Shown: positions 15,801 through 21,664 of the stretch, one piece after another | Position numbering within the stretch: position 1 is the stretch's first letter | Layout of the letters: each line of letters begins with the position of its first letter | Translations under genes and position numbers: made by a program | The notes under the pieces: model-generated | The model's input: only the letters and a program-made list of their open reading frames with translations | Database searches by the model: none | Told to the model about the DNA's origin: nothing | Assembly: GCA_003155465.1 (NCBI GenBank) | Contig: PMCR01000194.1 | Location: forward strand, 1-30,469 | Source: Myxococcales bacterium | GTDB lineage: Bacteria > Myxococcota > Polyangia > Fen-1088 | Reading direction: 5' to 3' | DNA: 30,469 nt

Positions 15801-16369
15801 GGATGTCTGTGGCCTCATCATCCGACGGGACCAAGCTAGTCGCCGTGGCCTACGGCGGCTACATCTATACATCGACAGATTCTGGCGTGACTTGGGCCCA
15901 GCGGGGCTCCCAGCAGGACTGGTACTCGGTCGCGTCGTCATCCGACGGGACCAAGCTAGTCGCCGTAGGCCGCGGCTACATCTACACGTCGACGGACTCA
16001 GGGGTGACCTGGACGGAGCGGGGCTCACCGCGGCTCCGCTTGTCAGTTGCGTCGTCATCTGACGGGACTAAGCTGGCCGCCGCGGTCTACGAAAGCGGCG
16101 GCTACATCTACACATCGACGGATTCAGGGGTGACTTGGACGCAGCGGGGCTCGCCCGAGTCCTGCTTGTCAGTGGCGTCGTCGTCCGACGGCTCCAAGCT
16201 CGTCGCCCTGGCCGGCTGCATCTACACATCAACGGATTCCGGCGTGACCTGGACGCAACGGGGACCGTTACAGTCCTTTTTGTCGGTCGCAACGTCGTCT
16301 GACGGCACGAAGCTAGTCGCCGTCGCCAACGACGGTTCTATCTACACCTCCTCCGGCCCGGTGCCCTGA
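12833..16369 (+). CDS. Large surface lipoprotein with four Ig-like repeats and fourteen Asp-box propeller repeats
   Basis: A 1178-residue lipoprotein. The signal ends in lipobox LLAGC, followed by the short motif YKMTFSEYKG and an Asp/Pro-rich linker (about 35-155). Four repeats of about 111 residues follow (13304-14640), each with a core like FAITNTGEQMSGPVTLTSTN and a Cys pair; these match choice-of-anchor D / ASH-type Ig-like domains. A short bridge (CPTDYLDDGTGKC) leads to fourteen 38-42-residue repeats (14690-16366), each with SVASSSDGTKLVA and YIYTSTDSGVTWTQR. S-T-D-S-G-x-T-W is the sialidase/BNR Asp-box, so this part should fold as beta-propellers; fourteen units would suit two seven-bladed ones. 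No catalytic signature is seen, so adhesion or ligand binding is likely. GAGG lies nine bases before the ATG. Its stop is nine bases from that of the convergent PEGA gene. Confidence 0.88.
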   Translation: MAVRIRCVYGVGVLSALALLAGCYKMTFSEYKGGGGHDGGDAAGQSLPDRGDSGAPVGDEVGNKHDGAAVIEQPVGAGPDALSTAPDLLTATSVDALPVPTPPVDAIPDTILPVDTALDAIIDLRPDTPIDMLPDKLDVMPDRPVDRLPDVPPLPPPSALLSTGGIALLSFGPVALGSSSSVQSFTITNNGGGTSGPIVLNSTTSEFAIRSGDTFDCVSNATVLVAAAYCTVRIVFTPSSSAVNHGGTITFSAIPGGGGTVSLTGTVPSAASLTYGTVSSLSFEPTPTGTSSAARGFTITNAGQAMSGAIALTSTSSEFAIQNGAADDCVSSVTTLPAGAFCTVYIVFTPAGTGPRGGTITYSASPGGSGSVTVSGVGLGPASLSSGGTTSLYFGAVASGSSSSPQVFAITNTGEQMSGPVTLTSTNSEFTIQRGSAGDCTSGVTTLGAGASCTAYVVFSPAGTGSRVGTIPYSASPGGIGSVTVSGIGLAPASLSSGGITSLTFSPVPPGSSSSPLTFAITNTGEQTSGPVTLTATSGEFTIQGGSGGDCVSGVTTLAAGASCTVRIIFNPAANGNRSGTVTFSATPGGAGGVALSGTGGCPTDYLDDGTGKCVAMAGVEWTQRASSRSWRGVASSSDGSKLVAAAIRGFIYTSMDYGVTWTQRGSQQSWCSVASSSDGSKLVAGSSGYIYTSTDSGVTWTQRNAQPSWWSSVASSSDGTKLVAVAEGGYIHTSTDWGVTWTQRASSQHWYSVASSSDGTKLVAVVRGGYIYTSTDSGVTWTQRGSSQNWYAVASSSDGTTLAAVVSYDYIYTSMDSGVTWTQRGSSRNWQSVASSSDGTKLVAAATDGSIYTSTDSGVVWTQRGSYQWWQAVASSSDGSNLVALESRGAVWTSTDSGVTWTQRDSSHYWSSVASSSDGTKLVAVAYGGYIHTSTDSGVTWTQRGEQQGWYSVASSSDGSKLVAGGSGYSYTSTDSGVTWTQIASQQGWMSVASSSDGTKLVAVAYGGYIYTSTDSGVTWAQRGSQQDWYSVASSSDGTKLVAVGRGYIYTSTDSGVTWTERGSPRLRLSVASSSDGTKLAAAVYESGGYIYTSTDSGVTWTQRGSPESCLSVASSSDGSKLVALAGCIYTSTDSGVTWTQRGPLQSFLSVATSSDGTKLVAVANDGSIYTSSGPVP
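13304..14640 (+). repeat. Four coding repeats of about 333 bp (Ig-like domains)
   Basis: The conserved TTCRCCATCACGAAC-type core recurs near 13384, 13721, 14052 and 14385, giving a period of 332-337 bases. Copies three and four are the most alike, suggesting the latest duplication. Each encodes one choice-of-anchor/ASH-like domain with two cysteines that could form an intradomain disulfide. Confidence 0.9.
14690..16366 (+). repeat. Fourteen coding repeats of about 120 bp (Asp-box propeller units)
   Basis: Units begin at each V-x-W-T-Q and run 38-42 residues. The DNA of SVASSSDGTKLVA and TSTDSGVTWTQR is strongly conserved between units, while the positions after TQR (ASSRSW, GSQQSW, GSSQNW, GSPRLR and so on) and before the Asp-box vary. 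The invariant parts are the blade scaffold; the variable residues would cluster on the loops. Confidence 0.93.
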
Positions 16370-16378
16370 GCGCGGCGG

Positions 16379-17587
16379 CTAGAAACTCACGTTCAGCCCG
16401 AGGGGCGACACGGACACGCGTACTGACTCGCCAGGTGCGTGCTTTACCGGGCCGAAGAAGTACGCGCCTATGGCCGTGACGGCAAAAACACCAGCTCCGA
16501 TTCCGCAGCCGACGGCCACGGCACCGTAGAGCGCGCTGCTATCGAAGGCGGCGCGGCGTTTCTGGTCGTCCAACTTGTCTCCAGTGGCTTCGTACTGCTT
16601 GTCATACTTGATCGACTCTTGGAACTTCGGGTCAGCAAACGCCTTCCAGAACACCAGGGCAGCGACCCCGCTTGCCACTGCCGCCGCAGCTGACGACCAG
16701 GCCACCACCCGCCAAAGCCGCGCGCGGGGCTGGCTCGGGCCGGTGGACGCGGTCAGGTCGACGGCTGGCGGCGCTGCCCTTTCCACCGGGGGCGCAGCCA
16801 CGGGCTTAGCCGCCTCGAAGGGAGGAAGGGTGACGTCCAGGACCTGGCTTTCGCCCGGCTTGATCTCGATCCGGCGTTCGGCTGGCAGGTGGCCTGGGGC
16901 GCGCAAGACGATCACGTGAGTTCCGGGTGGCAACGAGAGCGGCGCTGCCAACGGGGTCTGGCCAGCCTCCGCACCGTCTACCAGCACGGCCGCGCCAGCT
17001 ACGTCTGCGCGCAAGTCGACAAGGCCGGTTTCGGGCACAAGTTGCAAGACCTCGCTGCGACTCTCTCCCGCGGCCAGGCGCACGGCTCGGCGCAAGTTGC
17101 GATGGCCCCCGGCCGCGGCTTCCAGTTCGTGTTCGCCCGGCGTCAGCACCAGCGGGCCCAGGGCCGGGCCCGTACCCACGTCCCGGCCGTCGAGTTTCAC
17201 CCTCGCGTCTCCCGGTGTCGTCTGGATGGTCAGGCGTACCACGAGGTCATGAAGCTCCCGCTCATGTCGCTCCGTCGCCTCCTTGATCTCGGGCTTCAGC
17301 TTGTCGCCGAAGTCGCGCCGCAGCCGTGCCAGCGCTTCTAGCGCGTCGGGGTAGCGCTCCATGGCTTTGTAGCAGTTGGCCAGGTTGAAAAGGCCATTCT
17401 GTGTCGGGTAGAGCACGACTGAGCGCTCGAAAATGGCAGCCGCTGCCACAAAATCGTTCGCCTTCATCAGCTTGAGGCCGGATTCAAAAAGCTGCTTGGC
17501 TTCTTCTTTGCCACCCGCAACCGCCGCCGTCGGGACCTGCGCCAACAAGGCACCGAGCAGCAGCACACTGACCAACAACCTCTTCAT
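16379..17587 (-). CDS. Exported TPR/PEGA-domain membrane protein
   Basis: A 402-residue envelope protein. A Sec signal (LLVSVLLLGALLAQVPTAAVAG) precedes a TPR-like N-terminal domain (GKEEAKQLFESGLKLMKAND; LFNLANCYKAMERYPDALEA). Two PEGA-type beta domains follow, around 115-165 (GDARVKLDGRDVGTGP ... PGEHELEAAAGGH) and 185-255 (AAVLVDGAEAGQTPL ... PPGTHVIVLRAPGH). A Pro/Ala linker and two hydrophobic segments (about 290-312 and 347-372) follow, and it ends VSVSPLGLNVSF. It is a clear paralogue of the protein at 20464-21654; in the first ~70 mature residues about two thirds match by eye. PEGA domains bind envelope or surface partners. It lies 45 bp downstream of the small gene at 17633-17881, possibly cotranscribed. 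Its partner is probably the convergent propeller lipoprotein (inference). Confidence 0.87.
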   Translation of the reverse strand: MKRLLVSVLLLGALLAQVPTAAVAGGKEEAKQLFESGLKLMKANDFVAAAAIFERSVVLYPTQNGLFNLANCYKAMERYPDALEALARLRRDFGDKLKPEIKEATERHERELHDLVVRLTIQTTPGDARVKLDGRDVGTGPALGPLVLTPGEHELEAAAGGHRNLRRAVRLAAGESRSEVLQLVPETGLVDLRADVAGAAVLVDGAEAGQTPLAAPLSLPPGTHVIVLRAPGHLPAERRIEIKPGESQVLDVTLPPFEAAKPVAAPPVERAAPPAVDLTASTGPSQPRARLWRVVAWSSAAAAVASGVAALVFWKAFADPKFQESIKYDKQYEATGDKLDDQKRRAAFDSSALYGAVAVGCGIGAGVFAVTAIGAYFFGPVKHAPGESVRVSVSPLGLNVSF

Positions 17588-17632
17588 CTACCTACCCAGC
17601 CTAGTCCCCTTGGTACGACGCACGCACGGCGT

Positions 17633-17881
17633 TCAGGTCGCGTCGACTTCTGCCTCGGTGCCGTCTCCGTAGAAGACCTTGCACGCCCTGGCCGGGTAGC
17701 TGCGCTCGAACCGAAGCGCCTTCCACTCCGCTACGGTCGCCGTGCCCCGAAGTCTCCTGTCAAAGCCGTACGGAGGAAGGCCATCCGCGCACTCGTCGAC
17801 GCACTCGCCGTACATCACGACCTGCAAGTCGAAGCCTTCAAGGTTCGCGATCTCTCTCACCCGGGTGCGAAGGGTCGCCAT
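17633..17881 (-). CDS. Small cysteine-containing hypothetical protein
   Basis: An 82-residue soluble protein I do not recognise. The start at 17881 has a clear AAAGGAG Shine-Dalgarno seven bases upstream; the frame extends to 17962 without a better start. It opens with a helical-looking stretch (TLRTRVREIANLEG), then has MYGECVDECADGLPPYGF with two cysteines four apart, and a third in YPARACKVFYGDGTE. No signal peptide or membrane segment is present. The PEGA protein gene follows 45 bp downstream on the same strand. The acidic Cys-x3-Cys loop could bind metal or be redox active, but nothing in the sequence settles this. Confidence 0.65.
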   Translation of the reverse strand: MATLRTRVREIANLEGFDLQVVMYGECVDECADGLPPYGFDRRLRGTATVAEWKALRFERSYPARACKVFYGDGTEAEVDAT

Positions 17882-18945
17882 TTCAGTCTCCTTTGTTGGT
17901 CGCGCGGGAAGCCCGCCCGATTCGCGCTGCGTGGCAGCCAGTCTACCGCAGTTTTCTTCCAAGGTAGTCCGTCCCTTCGCTCGGCTGGGCGCGGGATTAC
18001 AGACTCAACTGACGGCTGGCTTGGCAAGGGCGCGAAGGGGTAAAGTGTCCCCTGTGCTCGCAAGGGCGTTCTCAGCAGACCGACACGGCGCCGAGACGCG
18101 TAGGCGAAACAAGCGGGGTCCTGCGGTAATCGGACGGTCCTTGGCGCCGCGCGCGCGGGCTACATTGAGCCTGGGCGGCGGGCTGGTGAAACGCTGGGGT
18201 CAGGGAAAACGCCACTTGAAGGCGGTAATCTACCCCCACAATTGGGACGTCTGGGCAGACGGGTGCCTACCTACCAGCCTGATGTGGCATGAGGCCGGGC
18301 CGGTTCATGCGTCGTAGAGTTCGGTCTGCGTCTGGGGCCTGTGGCGCAGCTCGCGGGGCGCATAGGCGAATCGAGGGGGTTTATGAGCGTCCGGAAACCC
18401 TCCCCACCGGCGCCTGCGCGACCTAGGAAGTTGGTGTTTTTCGAGCATTTCCAGCGTCGGGTTCACGGAGGCGCGATTGGAGGCGCCGAGCTGTCTATTC
18501 CGGTCCCCTCGCGGAAGCGGGAGAGGGGACCGGATCGGATGGCGGCCCCGAGCATCCCGTCGGCACGAAGCCGGAAATAGCGGACACAGCCAAGGGGAGT
18601 CCTGCACTCCACCGCGCCGGTCCCCGACCCGACCGCGTCGGGAACCGCCGTGACGAATCCTTCATCGTCCTCGGGTTGCACCTTCGCCTCTGGGCCTGGC
18701 GCGGGCCGCATGTCCTGGGCATTCGCATTCGCCTGCGGCCTTGCCTGGCTGATTCGCTCGCGACGACGACGCTAGTATCGGCCTGGCATGCCCCGAAAGA
18801 TGGCCGCTCCCAACTGGAGGCGAGCAGCCAGCCGTCGTCCAGCCTGACGATGCCGTCGAGCCCCTTTGGGCGGGGCGGTGTTTGGACAAGGCACAATCCA
18901 CCTGGCTTTTCCTGATAGTATGCTCCCCGTCCCGGGGATTGGACG
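17882..18945. other. Long intergenic region (about 1.06 kb) with no confident gene
   Basis: This stretch lies between divergent genes (17881 minus, 18946 plus) and is far longer than other gaps in the window. Frames are open by GC bias but read as Arg/Pro-rich noise. Two loosely similar segments, GTAGGCGAAACAAGCGGGG near 18100 and ATAGGCGAATCGAGGGGGT near 18362, may be an old duplication. On the minus strand around 18797-18875 the phrase GLDGIVRLDDGWLLASSWE is protein-like and recalls SMP-30/gluconolactonase-type sequence, but the flanks are not, so it may be a gene relic. I found no tRNA, no convincing structured RNA and no clear promoter for the kinase operon. Confidence 0.55.
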
Positions 18946-20454
18946 ATGTCAGGCAAGACCAGGACCTTCTCTCTGCCAGCCAAGCGGGCCAACAAGGCCG
19001 CGCAGGGAGATGCGCTTCTCGACGGGCGCTATCGGATCGTGCGCTTGCTGGGCGAGGGTGGCATGGGCTCGGTCTACCTGGCGTCTCACGTCGGGCTGGG
19101 CCGCGACGTGGCCATCAAGTTTCTGCACGCGGAACTGCTCAGCCGCGACGACGTGGTGGGGCGCTTCTATCGCGAAGCCCAGGCCGCGGCGGCCATTCGC
19201 CACAAGAACATCATCGAGGTGTTCGACGTCGGGATGTCCCCGCAGGGTGAGCCGTTCCTGGTCATGGAGTACCTCGAGGGCGAGAGCCTGGCCGGCCTGC
19301 TCAAGCGCGTGGGGCCGCTCAACCTGGGCGCGGTGTGCGCGGTGATGGAGCCGGCCCTGCAGGCGCTGCAAGCGGCCCACCGCAAGGGGATCGTCCACCG
19401 CGACCTCAAGCCGGACAACATCTTCCTTGCCTACCAGCAGGGCGAGCCGCCGGTGGTGAAGATCATCGACTTCGGCATCTCGAAGTTCACCCAAGGCGAG
19501 CTTGACAAGTGGCGCACCAAGACCGGATCGGTGATGGGAACGCCGGCCTACATGTCGCCCGAGCAGGCCCGCGGCAGCGCCGGACTCGATCATCGCACCG
19601 ACCTGTACTCGATGGGGACCATCCTTTTCGAGATGCTGACCGGAGCGCTGCCCTTTGCCGGCAACAACTTTGCCGAGTACCTGTCCGCGATGCTGATCGA
19701 TGACCCTAGAGCCCCGCAATCCCTGTGCGCGGGCTTCCCCTCCGACGCCGAGCCGATTGTACGTAAAGCCCTGGCCAAGAGTCCCGACCAGCGCTTCCAG
19801 AGCGCGACGGAAATGCTGGACGCGCTGGCGGCGCTGCCCAGCTACGACGCCCGGCAAGAACGTCTGACCTTGCTCGCGTCGACGGTCGAGGTCCGTGGTT
19901 TCGCCGCGGGCGATCTGGGGCAGGCGCTTTCCGGGCCCGGCCGATCGGCCGGCGGCAAGTCTGGTTCCACAAGGATTCTCGGCGCGTCCACGGTGCCGAC
20001 CGGCGCGCGGCCCTGGCGCTGGATCGGGTTGGGGCTGGCGCTGGCTGCAGTGGCGGCTGGCGCAGCCCTGTGGTTGCGGAAACCGACCAAGGCCCCTGCA
20101 CCGAGTGCGCCGATTGCGTCCCCCACCGTGCCCAGTCCGCCGGTCGCGCCCCCGCCCGCGCCCAGTCCGCCGGCCCCGGCGGCTGAGCTGCCCACTGCCG
20201 CGCCGACTCCGCCGAGCGAGACAGCGCTCTTGCCGAGCGCCGCCAGCGCACCGGCGTACAGCGACGCGATTGCGGGCGAGAAGAAATCCAAGAAGAGACA
20301 GCGGCCCGGGATTGCAGCGCGGCCGGCGGCCGGTGCCCTTCCGGGAGCCGCGGTCGACGTCCCGGCCGCGGTCGACCCGACCGCCGGCAAACGCGGGGAC
20401 AAGAAGCTGCGCAAGGGCGCCCGGGGCACCGAGATGTCCGAGGATTTTGAATAG
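18946..20454 (+). CDS. Transmembrane Ser/Thr protein kinase (Hanks/PknB type)
   Basis: A 502-residue kinase that phosphorylates Ser/Thr on protein partners from the cytoplasmic side of the membrane. All catalytic elements are present: glycine loop GEGGMG (36-41), Lys58 in VAIKF, Glu77, HRDLKPDN with D153 and N158, DFG at 175-177, SPE at 204-206 and the D219 region DLYSMG. The activation segment has several Thr/Ser (WRTKTGSVMGTPAY). After the kinase domain (about 28-300) comes a linker, one transmembrane helix (WRWIGLGLALAAVAAGAALW, about 360-382) and a Pro/Ala-rich extracytoplasmic tail ending in a basic, Lys-rich segment. No known sensor domain is visible. It heads an operon with the PEGA protein (9-bp gap) and the FGE-like lipoprotein, suggesting it controls or senses that envelope assembly (inference). 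Confidence 0.95.
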   Translation: MSGKTRTFSLPAKRANKAAQGDALLDGRYRIVRLLGEGGMGSVYLASHVGLGRDVAIKFLHAELLSRDDVVGRFYREAQAAAAIRHKNIIEVFDVGMSPQGEPFLVMEYLEGESLAGLLKRVGPLNLGAVCAVMEPALQALQAAHRKGIVHRDLKPDNIFLAYQQGEPPVVKIIDFGISKFTQGELDKWRTKTGSVMGTPAYMSPEQARGSAGLDHRTDLYSMGTILFEMLTGALPFAGNNFAEYLSAMLIDDPRAPQSLCAGFPSDAEPIVRKALAKSPDQRFQSATEMLDALAALPSYDARQERLTLLASTVEVRGFAAGDLGQALSGPGRSAGGKSGSTRILGASTVPTGARPWRWIGLGLALAAVAAGAALWLRKPTKAPAPSAPIASPTVPSPPVAPPPAPSPPAPAAELPTAAPTPPSETALLPSAASAPAYSDAIAGEKKSKKRQRPGIAARPAAGALPGAAVDVPAAVDPTAGKRGDKKLRKGARGTEMSEDFE

Positions 20455-20463
20455 GGAGATCCG

Positions 20464-21654
20464 ATGAGAAGACAGGTAGGCGCGCTTTGCCTGGCAGTCC
20501 TTTTGACTTGCGTGGCGTGGCCGGTGCTTGCGGGTGACAAGGAAGAAGCCAAGCAGCTTTTCGACGCCGGGCTGAAGCTCATGCGCCTGGACGACTTCGC
20601 CGGGGCGACCGCCAACTTCGAACGGTCGGTTGCGCTTTACCCGACGCAGAACAGCCTGTTCAACCTGGCCAACTGCTACAAGGCCATGCAGCGCTATGGC
20701 GACGCGATTGCAGTGGTCGAGCGCCTGAAACGGGATTTCGCCGACAAACTGAAACCCGAGATCAAGGAAGCAGTAGAACGCCACCAACAGGAGCTACAGT
20801 TGCTGGTGGCGCGCCTGACCCTAGAGACAGTGCCGGCGGACGCGACCATCAGGATCGACGGCAAGGAAGCGGGCACAGGGCCGACCCTGGGCCCCCTGCT
20901 GCTCGGGCCAGGTGAGCACGAGATCGAGGCTGCGCGGCCTGGCCATCACAGCCAGCGCCGTTCCGTGAAGCTGGTATCAGGCGCCGGGCGAACCGAGAAG
21001 TTCGTGCTGGAAGTCGAGGCGGGCCAGGTGGTCGTGCGCGCCAACATTGCGGGTGCGGCGGTGTTCGTGGACGGCCAGCAGGCTGGCACCACGCCGTTGA
21101 CCGAAGCCCTGCTATTGCCGCCGGGCACGCATGTGCTCGGCCTGCGCGCTGCCGATCACCAGTACACCGAGCGCGGGTTCGAGGTGCAGGCCGGCAGCAA
21201 TCAGGTTCTCGACATCGTCTTGACCGCGCAGGCCGCGCCGACGCCCGTGGCCGCGCTGGCAATCCCAGTGTCAGGAACGTCGCCATCCACGACAGAAAGC
21301 GGGCCAGCCCAGCCCAGGTCGCGCGTGCTGAGGATCGTGACCTGGGCCTCGGCGGCCGGGGCAGTGGCCGCGGGCGTTGTCGCGGGAACGTTTCTGATCA
21401 TCAGAAATGGCCAAGCGAACGATTTCCAGAAATACAACGACTTGGTCGAAAAGAACGGCGATCCGGCCGACAGGACAAGTCGACAGGACGCATACGACGG
21501 CATGAACCGCTCCAAGTGGATCGCAATCGGCAGCGGAATCGGCGCAGGCGCGCTGGCGGTCACCGCGCTGGTGACCTATCTTCTCGACGCCCGAGGGGAG
21601 GAGAGCAAGACAACAGTATCCCTGTCGCCCTTTGGTCTCGGCGTGAAGTTCTGA
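20464..21654 (+). CDS. Exported TPR/PEGA-domain membrane protein (paralogue)
   Basis: A 396-residue protein with a signal peptide (ALCLAVLLTCVAWPVLAG), TPR-like repeats (DKEEAKQLFDAGLKLMRLDD; LFNLANCYKAMQRYGDAIAV) and two PEGA-type domains (DATIRIDGKEAGTGP; AAVFVDGQQAGTTPL with PPGTHVLGLRAADH). A Pro/Thr linker and two hydrophobic segments (about 282-304 and 346-370) follow, and the C-terminus is TVSLSPFGLGVKF. Its architecture and much of its sequence match the protein at 16379-17587, so they are duplicates. GGGAG lies five bases before the ATG; the gene sits nine bases after the kinase and ten before the next lipoprotein gene. It is likely the envelope adaptor between kinase and lipoprotein (inference). 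Confidence 0.9.
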   Translation: MRRQVGALCLAVLLTCVAWPVLAGDKEEAKQLFDAGLKLMRLDDFAGATANFERSVALYPTQNSLFNLANCYKAMQRYGDAIAVVERLKRDFADKLKPEIKEAVERHQQELQLLVARLTLETVPADATIRIDGKEAGTGPTLGPLLLGPGEHEIEAARPGHHSQRRSVKLVSGAGRTEKFVLEVEAGQVVVRANIAGAAVFVDGQQAGTTPLTEALLLPPGTHVLGLRAADHQYTERGFEVQAGSNQVLDIVLTAQAAPTPVAALAIPVSGTSPSTTESGPAQPRSRVLRIVTWASAAGAVAAGVVAGTFLIIRNGQANDFQKYNDLVEKNGDPADRTSRQDAYDGMNRSKWIAIGSGIGAGALAVTALVTYLLDARGEESKTTVSLSPFGLGVKF

Positions 21655-21664
21655 GGGGGGTGCC

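Noticed and set aside
18305..18607. Minus-strand 100-codon frame
   Set aside because: Arg/Pro-rich with no motif, no Shine-Dalgarno, and no similarity I can recognise.
18495..18995. Minus-strand frame with a gluconolactonase-like phrase
   Set aside because: Only about 20-25 residues look protein-like; the rest is Arg/Ser/Pro-rich, it overlaps the kinase start, and no family landmarks follow in any frame. Kept only as a possible relic.
18949..20787. 612-codon minus-strand frame opposite the kinase and PEGA genes
   Set aside because: It is the antisense shadow of two well-supported genes in GC-rich DNA.
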